From the NCBI GenBank assembly GCA_947371645.1, contig CANBQJ010000096.1:1-13521 (forward strand): a DNA stretch of 13,521 nt. The letters run 5' to 3'. This document shows, in pieces, positions 5,550 to 13,180 of this stretch; the first letter of the stretch is position 1, and the number at the start of each line of letters is the position of its first letter. A model generated the notes under the pieces. The model did no database searches and was not told the DNA's origin. It saw nothing but the letters and a program-made list of their open reading frames with translations. This stretch comes from Burkholderiales bacterium. Its GTDB lineage: Bacteria; Pseudomonadota; Gammaproteobacteria; Burkholderiales; Burkholderiaceae. The position numbers and the translations under genes are program-made.

Positions 5550-5572
5550 GCATTGTAGGCCGCTTACAATGC
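5550..5572. promoter_or_regulatory. Symmetric divergent promoter region (btuB riboswitch / zapB)
   Basis: GCATTGTA (5550-5557) and TACAATGC (5565-5572) are perfect inverted repeats with a 7-bp spacer. Each arm contains TACAAT, a good sigma-70 -10 hexamer, on opposite strands. The plus-strand hexamer (5565-5570) would start RNA near 5577, just before the riboswitch. The minus-strand one (5557-5552) would start RNA near 5545, about 36 nt before the zapB-like start codon. The -35 regions are weak on both sides and overlap the opposite -10, so the two promoters would compete for polymerase or need an activator. The start sites are predicted. Confidence 0.5.
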
Positions 5573-5580
5573 GCGCCGTT

Positions 5581-5810
5581 GGTGCTCGCACCGGGGTTCA
5601 CCTGGTGCAGTCAAACGGGAAGCAGGAGGGACGTCCACCCACGGTGGACACCCGACCTGCGCTGCCCCCGCAACGGTCGGCGATCGAGGTTCGCACAGGC
5701 GTCATGCCGGTGCAGGCCTCCGACTGTGTTCTCCGCCACTGGGCCCTTTGGGCCTGGGAAGGCCACACAGCCCGCATCGCCCAGCCCGGATACCGGCCAA
5801 CAGGAGGCTT
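5581..5810 (+). ncRNA. Cobalamin riboswitch controlling the btuB-cob operon
   Basis: An untranslated leader carrying the conserved blocks of the cobalamin aptamer in order: a 5' stem region with GGTTCACCTGGTGC, then AACGGGAAGCAGG (5614-5626), CTGCCCCCGCAACGGT (5662-5677), GCCACTG (5735-5741) and the B12 box AGCCCGGATACCGGCC (5783-5798). The aptamer binds adenosylcobalamin and lowers expression of the downstream genes. The long peripheral part between the core blocks fits the large class I (AdoCbl) type. It ends about 80 nt before the TonB-receptor gene, leaving room for an expression platform. Boundaries are approximate, but identity is firm because all core blocks are present and a cobalamin operon follows. 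Confidence 0.95.
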
Positions 5811-5846
5811 GTCGCGCGTCAGCGTGGCCAGCCGTTTTGCCCACGG

Positions 5847-5886
5847 CCTGCGGGGACGCTCGCCAGGGTGCTGTTTGTCTTTTCTT
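5847..5886 (+). terminator. Possible riboswitch-controlled terminator before btuB
   Basis: CCTGCGGG (5847-5854) can pair with CTCGCCAGG (5859-5867) with one bulged C and a four-base loop, followed by the T-rich GTTTGTCTTTTCTT. This could be the off-state terminator of the riboswitch. The stem is imperfect and the T run begins some bases after it. A mechanism acting on translation is less easily seen, because no clear ribosome-binding site lies before the btuB ATG. Confidence 0.35.
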
Positions 5887-5890
5887 CATC

Positions 5891-7771
5891 ATGTTCAAAA
5901 ATCGACAGGTGCTGCGTGCACCAGGGTTGCGCTCGGCCTGTGCCGTGGCGTGTGGTTTGCTGCTTTCCGGTTTGTGCCCGGCGGTGGCTTGGGCCGATGA
6001 CCAGCTCGACACGCTGGTGGTGACCGCCACGCGGACGCCCCAGCCCATCAACAAGGTGATGGCCGATGTGACGGTCATCGGGCGCGACGTGCTGGACCGC
6101 CAGGCCCAAGGCAACATCCGCGACGTGCTGCGCAACGTGCCCGGCATCGAGGTGGTCGGCACGGGCGGCGGCGGCAGCACCACTGGCGTGTTCATGCGCG
6201 GTGGCGAACAGCGCCACGTGCTGGTGCTGGTGGACGGCGTGCCGCTCAACACGCAGAACATCGACGGTGTGGCCGCATGGGAGGCCATTCCCGTGCAGCA
6301 GATCGAGCGCATCGAGGTGCTGCGCGGCGCGGCCAGCGTGGCATATGGCTCGGGGGGTGTGTCTGGCGTCATCCAGATCTTCACCAAGCAGGGGCAGTCG
6401 GGCCTGGGCGCGTCGGGCGGGCTGGGCCTGTCGGACGAAGGCTCGCTGCAAGGCGACCTCAGCTGGGCCGCTCAGCAAGGCGCCTGGCGCTATGGCTTCA
6501 CGGTGGCCGGTGCGGCCAGCCATGGCATCAACGCCAAGTCGGGCACACAGCCTGGCACGCTGGCCGATGACCGCGATGGTTACGGGCGCCAGAGTGCATC
6601 GGCCCATGTGTCCTTCCAGGCCAATGCGGATCACAAGCTGAACGCCAGCCTCTTGTCTTCGCACCAGAACGCGCAGTACGACGACACCGCGACCACCACG
6701 TATGACGACCGCGTGCACCAGGACCTCAGCCAGGTGCAGGCGCAATGGCAGGCGCGTTGGATGCCCAACTGGACCATGAACACGGCCATCGGGCAGACGA
6801 CCAGCGCCAGCGACAGCCGCTCGGAGTTCTACCAGGCGGTCACCAGCACGCGCACGCAGACGGCTTCGGTGGTCAACCAGGCGCGCTTCGATGCCCACAC
6901 CCTGCGCCTGACCGTGGACGATCGCCAGGATCACCTGCTGGACACCTACCTGCCGGTGACACACGACGGGCAGCGTGCGGACCAGCACACCAGCGCGCTG
7001 GGGCTGGGCTATGGCCTGGACCTGGACGAGGTGTCGGTGGCGGTCAACGGCCGCGCCGATGACAACGATCGCTTTGGCCTTCGCCGCACCGGCTCTCTGG
7101 CGGGCGCGTGGGCCTTTCAGCCAGGGTGGCGTCTGCGGGCGTCTGCGGGCACGGCCTTCCTGTCGCCCACCCTGTACCAACTCTTCAGCAGCTATGGCGA
7201 CACGGCGCTGCAACCCGAGCGTTCACTGACGCGTGAAGTGGGCCTGTCTCAGTCGGGCGAGGCGGGTTCGTGGAGCCTGACGGCCTACCACACCAAGCTC
7301 AACAGCCTCATCCAGTTCGACGCCAGCCAATACCGCAACGTGCAACACGCTCGCACGCGGGGGCTGGAGTGGCAGGGCCACACCGCAGTGGGTGACTGGC
7401 AGTGGACGGGCAGCCTGAACTGGTCGAGCGCACGCAACAGCGACACCGGCGAGTGGCTGCTGAGGCGGGCGCGGACGTTTGGCAGCATCCGGGCCGAGTT
7501 GCCGGTGGCCGACTGGACGCTGGGGGCGCAAGCGCAGTTCAGTGGCAAGCGCGCCGATGCTTATTTCGACGACGTGACCTATGCCCGCGTGCCCGTGCAG
7601 GATGGCGGCTACACCGTCTGGTCTGTCGATGGGCAGCGCGCGCTGTCGTCGCGGCTGAAGCTGACGTGTAAGGTGGACAACCTGAGCAACCACCGCTACC
7701 AGACGGCCTACGGCTTCAACACGCCAGGCCGCACGGTGTTTGTGGGCCTGCGCTGGTCGCCGGCCAATTGA
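5891..7771 (+). CDS. btuB: TonB-dependent outer-membrane cobalamin receptor BtuB
   Basis: A 626-residue outer-membrane receptor that imports cobalamin or other corrinoids using energy from TonB-ExbBD. The Sec signal peptide spans residues 1-35, with cleavage likely after AWA and before DDQ. The TonB box DTLVVTAT (40-47) nearly equals the E. coli BtuB box. The plug domain (about 50-165) shows VTVIGRDVLDRQ, IRDVLRNVPGIEVVG, FMRGGEQRHVLVLVDGVPLN and RIEVLRGAASVAYGSGGVSGVIQIFT. A 22-strand type barrel follows, with alternating aromatic and polar residues. The length is close to E. coli BtuB (614). The last residues (GLRWSPAN) lack the usual terminal Phe. The ATG at 5891 is chosen because it directly precedes the signal peptide; the open frame continues upstream only through the riboswitch. 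It is the first gene of the operon, and the riboswitch supports a corrinoid substrate. Confidence 0.92.
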   Translation: MFKNRQVLRAPGLRSACAVACGLLLSGLCPAVAWADDQLDTLVVTATRTPQPINKVMADVTVIGRDVLDRQAQGNIRDVLRNVPGIEVVGTGGGGSTTGVFMRGGEQRHVLVLVDGVPLNTQNIDGVAAWEAIPVQQIERIEVLRGAASVAYGSGGVSGVIQIFTKQGQSGLGASGGLGLSDEGSLQGDLSWAAQQGAWRYGFTVAGAASHGINAKSGTQPGTLADDRDGYGRQSASAHVSFQANADHKLNASLLSSHQNAQYDDTATTTYDDRVHQDLSQVQAQWQARWMPNWTMNTAIGQTTSASDSRSEFYQAVTSTRTQTASVVNQARFDAHTLRLTVDDRQDHLLDTYLPVTHDGQRADQHTSALGLGYGLDLDEVSVAVNGRADDNDRFGLRRTGSLAGAWAFQPGWRLRASAGTAFLSPTLYQLFSSYGDTALQPERSLTREVGLSQSGEAGSWSLTAYHTKLNSLIQFDASQYRNVQHARTRGLEWQGHTAVGDWQWTGSLNWSSARNSDTGEWLLRRARTFGSIRAELPVADWTLGAQAQFSGKRADAYFDDVTYARVPVQDGGYTVWSVDGQRALSSRLKLTCKVDNLSNHRYQTAYGFNTPGRTVFVGLRWSPAN

Positions 7772-7784
7772 CGTCAGGTTCAGC

Positions 7785-8354
7785 ATGAGCACACACCACC
7801 TCATCGTCGGCGGTCAACGCAGCGGCAAGTCCCGACAGGCTGAACGCCTGGCGCAGGGCTGGTTGTCGGCCGCGCCTGGCCGCACGGTGGCGGTGGTGGC
7901 CACGGCGCTGGCGCATGACGACGAGATGCATGCGCGCATCGATCGGCATCGGCTGGACCGGCCGGCTGGCTTTGCCACGTTGGAGGCGCCGCTGCACCTC
8001 AGTCAGGCCATGCGAGCGGCCGATGGGCCCGGCCAGCTGTTGTTGGTGGATTGCCTGACGCTGTGGCTGACCAACTGGCTTTTCCCCGTTGACGGTGCTG
8101 CTCAGGGGCAGGGTGAGGTGTCGGCCTGGCACGCAGAGCGTGACGCTGTGCTGGCCTTGCTGCCCACACTCCAATCGACCTTGGTGTTCGTGTCCAACGA
8201 AGTGGGCTGGGGCGTGGTGCCCCTGTCTCGCGAGGTGCGTGAGTTCGTCGATGAGCTGGGGTGGCTGAACCAGGCTGTGGCCCAGCGTTGCGCGCACCTG
8301 ACTTTGATGGTGGCAGGCCAGGCCTGGACGCGGCCGGTGGAGGTGCACACGTGA
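7785..8354 (+). CDS. cobU: Adenosylcobinamide kinase / adenosylcobinamide-phosphate guanylyltransferase
   Basis: A 189-residue cytoplasmic enzyme (also called CobP) that phosphorylates adenosylcobinamide and then attaches GMP, giving AdoCbi-GDP for nucleotide loop assembly. The P-loop GGQRSGKS lies at residues 9-16. A histidine in ARIDRHRLDRP (H55) fits the residue that carries GMP in the Salmonella enzyme (H46). The blocks LLVDCLTLWLTNWL and FVSNEVGWGVVP are characteristic of the family. The size is usual. The ATG at 7785 lies 13 bp after btuB; an in-frame ATG at 7740 would overlap btuB. The stop overlaps the btuF start in GTGA, so translation is coupled. Placing this enzyme inside the uptake operon suits salvage of imported cobinamide. 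Confidence 0.94.
   Translation: MSTHHLIVGGQRSGKSRQAERLAQGWLSAAPGRTVAVVATALAHDDEMHARIDRHRLDRPAGFATLEAPLHLSQAMRAADGPGQLLLVDCLTLWLTNWLFPVDGAAQGQGEVSAWHAERDAVLALLPTLQSTLVFVSNEVGWGVVPLSREVREFVDELGWLNQAVAQRCAHLTLMVAGQAWTRPVEVHT
8339..8343 (+). promoter_or_regulatory. Strong ribosome-binding site that fixes the btuF GTG start
   Basis: GGAGG lies 7 nt before the GTG at 8351, inside the end of cobU. No Met codon with a comparable site exists nearby, and the signal peptide begins right after the GTG. Confidence 0.75.
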
Positions 8355-9262
8355 ACGCGCGCTGGCTTCGGTGCTTCAGACGCCTGGTCCTGGCCGCCTG
8401 CCTGGGCCTGTGTGCGGTTGGGCCCATGTGGGCCGCAACCATTGAATTCACCGACGACCGTGGTGTGCGCGTGAACCTGCCCGCGCCGCCGCAACGCATC
8501 GTCAGCCTGCTGCCTTCGCTGACGGAGACCGTGTGCGCGCTGGGCGCTTGTGCGCAACTGGTGGGCGTGGACCGCAACGCCAACCACCCCGCCAGCGTGC
8601 GTGCCCTGCCGCATGTGGGTGGGCTGGACGATGTGAACGTCGAGGCCGTGGTGGCCTTGCGGCCCGATGTGGTACTGCTGGCCGGCTCGTCCAGGGCGAC
8701 CGAGCGGCTGGAGGCCCTGGGCCTGAAGGTGGTGGCGCTGGAGCCGCACACCCACGAGGACGTGCGCCGCGTGGCGGCCACCCTGGCCCTGTTGCTGGGC
8801 CAGCCCGACGGCGGTGAGCGCCTGTGGCGGCGCCTGGAGGCGCAGGTGGGCGCGGCCGCGCAAAGTGTGCCTGAACAGGCCCGTGGCTGGCGCGTGTACT
8901 ACGAGGTGGACAGCGCGCCCTATGCGGCCGGCGAGTCTTCGTTCATCGGCCACCTGCTGACGCAGCTGGGCCTGGTCAACATCGTGCCGGCAGGCCTGGG
9001 GCCTTTTCCCAAGCTCAACCCCGAATTCGTGGTGCGCGCCGACCCGCAGCTCATCATGGTGTCCGAGCGCAGTGCCGCCAGCTTGCCTGCGCGGCCGGGC
9101 TGGTCCGGCATCCGTGCCTTGCGTGACCGGCGCGTGTGCGCTTTCACGGCTGAGCAAGGCGATGTGCTGTCGCGCCCCGGCCCGCGGCTGGGCGAGGGGG
9201 CGCAGGTGCTGGCCGCCTGCTTGCGCAAGATGGCTTCGACGCCGCAGGGGAAGGCGCCATGA
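8351..9262 (+). CDS. btuF: Periplasmic cobalamin-binding protein BtuF
   Basis: A 303-residue substrate-binding protein of the TroA-like (class III) fold that delivers corrinoid to BtuCD at the inner membrane. The signal peptide (residues 1 to about 29, MNARWLRCFRRL then a hydrophobic core) ends near PMWAA. No lipobox Cys follows, so the mature protein is soluble in the periplasm. Recognisable blocks are PQRIVSLLPSLTETVCALG, VGVDRNANHPASV, NVEAVVALRPDVVLLAGS and, in the C-terminal lobe, APYAAGESSFIGHLLTQLGLVNI and LNPEFVVRADPQLIMVSE. The Glu residues in NVEAVV and LNPEFV are placed like those that contact BtuC arginines in E. coli. The start is GTG with a strong ribosome site. The stop overlaps the btuC ATG in ATGA. 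Iron-complex binding proteins are similar, but the operon favours corrinoid. Confidence 0.88.
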   Translation: MNARWLRCFRRLVLAACLGLCAVGPMWAATIEFTDDRGVRVNLPAPPQRIVSLLPSLTETVCALGACAQLVGVDRNANHPASVRALPHVGGLDDVNVEAVVALRPDVVLLAGSSRATERLEALGLKVVALEPHTHEDVRRVAATLALLLGQPDGGERLWRRLEAQVGAAAQSVPEQARGWRVYYEVDSAPYAAGESSFIGHLLTQLGLVNIVPAGLGPFPKLNPEFVVRADPQLIMVSERSAASLPARPGWSGIRALRDRRVCAFTAEQGDVLSRPGPRLGEGAQVLAACLRKMASTPQGKAP

Positions 9263-10233
9263 GCGCCACGCGATTGGGGCTGCTCTTGCTGCTGCTGAGC
9301 CTGGGCCTGGTGGCGCTGGGCCTGGCCGTGGGCAGCATCGGGTGGTCGCCCATGTGGGGTGAGGACGACCCGGTTCACCTGCAGATCCTGTGGGAGATCC
9401 GCGCACCCCGCTGCCTGGGCGCCTGGCTGGCTGGAGCTTTGCTCGGCCTGGGCGGTGCCGTGGCGCAAGGCTTGTTTCGCAACCCGCTGGCCGACCCCTA
9501 CCTGCTGGGCAGTTCATCTGGCGCGGCGCTGGGCGTGGCGGCCTTCCTGGCTGGCGTGGGGGTGAGCCCCACCACGGCCGACTGGTGGATGAGCCTGGGC
9601 CTCACCGGCGCGGCCTTTGCGGGTGCGGTGCTGGCCGTCTTGCTCACCCTGGCCCTGGCGCGAGGCGTGCAGCACACCCTGCGTCTCTTGCTGGCCGGCG
9701 TGGTGGTGGGCGTGGTGTTGGGCGCCGTGAGCGCACTGGTGATGATGATGTCACCGGACATCATGCGGGCCATGCAGGCCTTCATGTTGGGCACCACCGG
9801 TTTCATGGGCTGGCGCAGTGTCGCGCTGCTGGCGCCCGTGCTGGGCTTGACGCTGCTGCTGTCCTGGGCCTGCAGCAGGGGCCTGGATGCCCTCGGGCTG
9901 GGGGACGCCACCGCGCGCAGCCTGGGCGTGCCCCTGGCCGGGGTGCGCGTGCTGCTGGTGGGGGCGCTGTCGCTGGCCACGGGCACGGCGGTGGCGCAGG
10001 TCGGCCTGATCTCCTTCGTGGGCCTGGCGGCGCCGCACCTGGTGCGCAGTCGGGTGGCGGGCACGCATGGCCCGGTGCTGCTGCTGTCGGCGCTGGCCGG
10101 CGGCTTGCTGCTGCTGGGTGCAGACGTCCTCGCCCGCTGGCTGTGGGCACCGCAGGAGTTGCCAGTGGGTGTGCTGACGGCCGTGCTGGGCGGGGTCTAC
10201 CTGCTGTGGCGCATGCACCGGACGGGGGGCTGA
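9259..10233 (+). CDS. btuC: Cobalamin ABC transporter permease BtuC
   Basis: A 324-residue inner-membrane protein of the FecCD/BtuC permease family, which forms a homodimer with about ten helices per subunit. Hydrophobic segments run through most of the chain, beginning with the Leu-rich helix at residues 4-25. Family hallmarks are IRAPRCLGAWLAGALLGLGGAVAQG, the FRNPLADPYLLGSSSGAALG motif, and SFVGLAAPHLVR near the C-terminal third, the cytoplasmic loop that docks onto the ATPase. The length matches the family (about 320-350). The ATG at 9259 overlaps the btuF stop, and btuD starts 3 bp after its TGA. Siderophore permeases have the same fold, so cobalamin specificity rests on the riboswitch and neighbouring genes. 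Confidence 0.92.
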   Translation: MSATRLGLLLLLLSLGLVALGLAVGSIGWSPMWGEDDPVHLQILWEIRAPRCLGAWLAGALLGLGGAVAQGLFRNPLADPYLLGSSSGAALGVAAFLAGVGVSPTTADWWMSLGLTGAAFAGAVLAVLLTLALARGVQHTLRLLLAGVVVGVVLGAVSALVMMMSPDIMRAMQAFMLGTTGFMGWRSVALLAPVLGLTLLLSWACSRGLDALGLGDATARSLGVPLAGVRVLLVGALSLATGTAVAQVGLISFVGLAAPHLVRSRVAGTHGPVLLLSALAGGLLLLGADVLARWLWAPQELPVGVLTAVLGGVYLLWRMHRTGG

Positions 10234-10236
10234 CCC

Positions 10237-11064
10237 ATGGGCCTGCACGCGCGCATCCACACCGTGGCCTTGCAGGGCATGCCCGTGCTGCACGACATCG
10301 CGCTGGACGTGCCTGCAGCACGCTGGACGGCCATCGTCGGCCCCAACGGCGCGGGCAAGTCCACCTTGCTGCGCACCCTGGCCGGCCTGCAGGCCTGTGA
10401 CGGCCAGGTGCGTCTGGGCGACCGTGCTTTGGCGCAATGGCCGGCCAAGGCGCTGGCCCGCGAACTGGCCTGGCTGGGCCAGGCCGAGGGTGGCGCGCAA
10501 GACCTGCGGGCCCAGGATGTGGTGATGCTGGGCCGCCTGCCGCACCAGGCCTGGCTGGCTGCACCCAGCGCGCAAGACCTGGCCGCCGCGCAGCAGGCCA
10601 TGCGCCTGACGCACTGCTGGGACTGGCGTTGCCGCCCCATGGGGCAACTGTCTGGCGGCGAACGTCAGCGGGTGCTGTTGGCGCGTGCGCTGGCGGTTCA
10701 GGCCCGCGTGCTGCTCATGGACGAGCCCCTGGCCCACCTCGACCCGCCACACCAGGCCGACTGGCTGGACATCGTGCGTGCGCAGGTGGCCCAGGGCGTG
10801 ACCGTGGTCAGCGTGCTGCATGAACTCAACATGGCGCTGCACGCCGACGAACTGGTGGTCATGCGGGAAGGCCGAGTGATGCACCATGGTCCGGCAGACA
10901 GCCCTGAGGCCCACGCCGCCTTGGTGGACGTGTTCGACGGCCGCGTCCGCCTGGCCGAGCTGGACGGGCAATGGGTGGCCTTCCCCCACAGCGGTCTCGC
11001 GCGCCACCCGACCCAGCCTTCAACGCACCTGCCCGCCGATGCGGCACGCCACACCCAAACCTGA
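10237..11064 (+). CDS. btuD: Cobalamin ABC transporter ATPase BtuD
   Basis: A 275-residue ATP-binding subunit that powers corrinoid import through BtuC. Walker A is GPNGAGKST (residues 35-43), the ABC signature is LSGGERQR (from L138), Walker B is RVLLMDEP with D162 and E163, and the switch histidine is H195 in SVLHELN. All catalytic elements are intact. The C-terminal tail of about 25 residues (HSGLARHPTQPSTHLP...) is Pro/Thr/His-rich, lies beyond the family core and is probably disordered. The gene begins 3 bp after btuC, with a G-rich stretch just upstream. It is followed 24 bp later by cobO. Confidence 0.93.
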   Translation: MGLHARIHTVALQGMPVLHDIALDVPAARWTAIVGPNGAGKSTLLRTLAGLQACDGQVRLGDRALAQWPAKALARELAWLGQAEGGAQDLRAQDVVMLGRLPHQAWLAAPSAQDLAAAQQAMRLTHCWDWRCRPMGQLSGGERQRVLLARALAVQARVLLMDEPLAHLDPPHQADWLDIVRAQVAQGVTVVSVLHELNMALHADELVVMREGRVMHHGPADSPEAHAALVDVFDGRVRLAELDGQWVAFPHSGLARHPTQPSTHLPADAARHTQT

Positions 11065-11088
11065 CATCCGTTTGAACCGAGGCCCACC

Positions 11089-11658
11089 ATGGACATCGAA
11101 AATCCCCCCGTCAACCGCCAGGCAGAAAAGCCCGAGGGCGCCCGCCGCGGCCTCATCCTCGTCCACACGGGTGATGGCAAAGGCAAGAGCACGGCGGCCT
11201 TCGGCCTGGCCCTGCGCGCGCACGGCCGGGGCAAGGCCGTCAAAATCTACCAGTTCATGAAGGTGCCTTCGGCCCGCTTTGGAGAGCACCGCATGTTCGA
11301 GCAGCTGGGCCTGCCCATCGAGGGCCTGGGCGACGGCTTCAGCTGGAAGAGCAAAGACCTGGACCATTCGGCCCAACTGGCCCGCGATGGCTGGGCCAAG
11401 GCCGCGGCCACCATCACCGCTGGCGAGCACTTCATGGTGGTGCTGGACGAAGTCACCTACCCCATCCGCTATGGCTGGCTGGACCTCAACGCCGTGCTCG
11501 ATGTGCTGCGCACGCGCCCGCCTCACGTGAATGTGGCGCTCACCGGCCGTGGTGCGCCGCAAGAGCTGGTGGACCTGGCCGACACGGTGACCGAGATGAA
11601 GCTCATCAAGCACCACTACGACGCAGGCGTGCCGGCCCAGCGTGGCATCGAAGACTGA
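11089..11658 (+). CDS. cobO: Cob(I)yrinic acid a,c-diamide adenosyltransferase (CobA/CobO/BtuR type)
   Basis: A 189-residue cytoplasmic enzyme that transfers the adenosyl group of ATP to reduced Co(I) corrinoid, forming the Co-C bond of adenosylcobalamin. A short variable N-terminus (about 20 residues) precedes the P-loop TGDGKGKSTAAFG (from residue 27). Further family blocks are VKIYQFMKV, LDEVTYPIRYGWLDL, VNVALTGRGAPQELVDLADTVTEM and the C-terminal IKHHYDAGVPAQRGIE, all closely like E. coli BtuR. The length is close to the family norm (about 195). A CGAGG ribosome site lies 6 nt before the ATG. The product is the ligand sensed by the riboswitch at the head of the operon, which closes a feedback loop. 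The next gene starts 1 bp after its stop. Confidence 0.95.
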   Translation: MDIENPPVNRQAEKPEGARRGLILVHTGDGKGKSTAAFGLALRAHGRGKAVKIYQFMKVPSARFGEHRMFEQLGLPIEGLGDGFSWKSKDLDHSAQLARDGWAKAAATITAGEHFMVVLDEVTYPIRYGWLDLNAVLDVLRTRPPHVNVALTGRGAPQELVDLADTVTEMKLIKHHYDAGVPAQRGIED

Positions 11659-11659
11659 G

Positions 11660-13144
11660 ATGCGCGCCAAAGCCGTGATGGTGCTGGGCACCACCAGCGG
11701 GGCCGGCAAGAGCTGGCTGACCACGGCCATGTGCCGCTGGTACGCTCGCCAGGGCCTGAAGGTGGCGCCTTTCAAGGCCCAGAACATGAGCAACAACGCC
11801 CGTGTGGTGCCAGGCCTGAATGGCGCGCCGGGTGAGATCGGCAGCGCGCAGTACTTCCAGGCCCTGGCCGCACGTGTTGTTCCCGATGTCCGCATGAACC
11901 CCGTGCTGCTCAAGCCCGAGCATGACACCGGCAGCCAGGTCATCGTGATGGGCGAGGTGCGCAATGACCTGCGCGACATCCCCTGGCGCGAACGCAGCGA
12001 GGCCCTGTGGCCCCACGCCCGCGCTGCGCTTGACGCGCTCATGGCCAGCCACGACGTGGTCGTCATCGAAGGCGCAGGCTCACCCGCCGAGATCAACCTG
12101 CACAGCTGCGACTACGTCAACATGCGCACCGCGCTGCACGCCCAAGCCGCCTGCCTGCTGGTCACCGACATCGACCGGGGCGGCGCCTTCGCCCACCTCT
12201 ACGGCACCCACCAGCTGCTGCCCGCGCCTGAACGCGCTTTGATCCAAGGCTTTGTGCTCAACCGCTTCCGGGGCGACGCCAGCCTGCTGGCCCCGGGCCC
12301 TGAGCAGCTGCAAGCCCTCACCGGCGTGCCCACCGTGGGCGTGTTGCCGATGTGGCGTGGCCATGGCCTGCCCGAAGAAGACGGCGTGTTCGACGACGCG
12401 CCCACGGCCAGTGCGTCAAGCCAGGCCCTGCGCATCGCGGTGGTCGCTTACCCGCGCCTGAGCAACCTCGATGAGTTCCAGCCCCTGCGCAGTGCCCCCG
12501 GCGTGCGCCTGAGCTGGGCCCGCCACCCGCGTGAGCTCGACGGTGCCGACTGGGTGATCCTGCCTGGCTCCAAGCACACCCGAGCCGATCTGGCCTGGTT
12601 GCGTGAGCAAGGCCTGGACCGGGCCATCGAGGCGCATGCCCAGCAGGGCCGGGCGGTCCTGGGCATCTGTGGCGGCTTGCAGATGCTGGGCGAACAGCTG
12701 TGCGACCCCGAGGGCGTGGAGGGTGAGGCCGTGCACAGCCTGCCTGGCCTGGGCCTGTTGCCCTTGTCAACCACCTTCGATCGACACAAGCTGCTGCAGG
12801 CCACCCACGCGCGCTTCACCACGCAAGCGCCCGATGCCAGCCCCTGGTCGCGCCTGACTGAGGTGGCCGTGCGGGGCTACGAGATCCACCACGGCCGCAC
12901 CACGCCGGTGGACACCGCTCACGCCCACACACCCATCCTGAGCGACGCCCATGGCCACTGCCTGGGCTGGCGACAGGGCCCGGTGATGGGCCTGTACCTG
13001 CACGGCCTGTTCGAGGACCCGGCCGTGATGCGGGCCCTGTTCGACCAGGCCCCACCTGCGCTGGACCAGGTCATGGACGGGCTCGCAGACTTCATCGACC
13101 AGCACATGCAGGCCGGCACGCTGGTGCGGCTGATCCATCCCTGA
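11660..13144 (+). CDS. cobQ: Cobyric acid synthase (adenosylcobyrate synthase)
   Basis: A 494-residue enzyme (CobQ/CbiP) that converts adenosylcobyrinic acid a,c-diamide to adenosylcobyric acid by four ATP- and glutamine-dependent amidations. The N-terminal domain is of the dethiobiotin-synthetase-like ATPase type, with GTTSGAGKS at residues 10-18, [12 protein letters not shown], and [13 protein letters not shown]. The C-terminal domain is a triad-type glutamine amidotransferase, with nucleophile C337 in [10 protein letters not shown] and His H448 in LYLHGLFED. The length is typical. The start is ATG at 11660, 1 bp after cobO; a GTG at 11642 in the same frame would overlap cobO. The enzyme belongs to the a,c-diamide to cobyric acid step, so its presence suggests incomplete corrinoids are finished here, or that the ring is made from genes elsewhere. 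Confidence 0.95.
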   Translation: MRAKAVMVLGTTSGAGKSWLTTAMCRWYARQGLKVAPFKAQNMSNNARVVPGLNGAPGEIGSAQYFQALAARVVPDVRMNPVLLKPEHDTGSQVIVMGEVRNDLRDIPWRERSEALWPHARAALDALMASHDVVVIEGAGSPAEINLHSCDYVNMRTALHAQAACLLVTDIDRGGAFAHLYGTHQLLPAPERALIQGFVLNRFRGDASLLAPGPEQLQALTGVPTVGVLPMWRGHGLPEEDGVFDDAPTASASSQALRIAVVAYPRLSNLDEFQPLRSAPGVRLSWARHPRELDGADWVILPGSKHTRADLAWLREQGLDRAIEAHAQQGRAVLGICGGLQMLGEQLCDPEGVEGEAVHSLPGLGLLPLSTTFDRHKLLQATHARFTTQAPDASPWSRLTEVAVRGYEIHHGRTTPVDTAHAHTPILSDAHGHCLGWRQGPVMGLYLHGLFEDPAVMRALFDQAPPALDQVMDGLADFIDQHMQAGTLVRLIHP

Positions 13145-13180
13145 CCGCCCCACCCACCCCACACCGCATCAACCGTGACC

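Noticed and set aside
5324..5890. Upstream extension of the btuB reading frame
   Set aside because: The extension covers the zapB-like gene on the other strand and the whole riboswitch; the signal peptide begins at the ATG at 5891.
7131..7150. Tandem copy of the 10-mer GTCTGCGGGC inside btuB
   Set aside because: Ten bases is not a multiple of three, yet the frame continues through conserved barrel sequence, so it is codon coincidence in GC-rich DNA and not a duplication of interest.
5819..7213. Long minus-strand open frame (464 codons) opposite btuB
   Set aside because: The btuB frame has a signal peptide, TonB box and plug motifs; the antisense frame has none and crosses the riboswitch platform.
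8102..9517. Long minus-strand open frame (471 codons) opposite cobU-btuF-btuC
   Set aside because: It spans three recognisable plus-strand genes and has the composition of a high-GC antisense artefact.
9751..11007. Long minus-strand open frame opposite btuC and btuD
   Set aside because: Its His/Gln/Arg-rich composition is typical of the complement of GC-rich genes; both plus-strand genes have intact family motifs.
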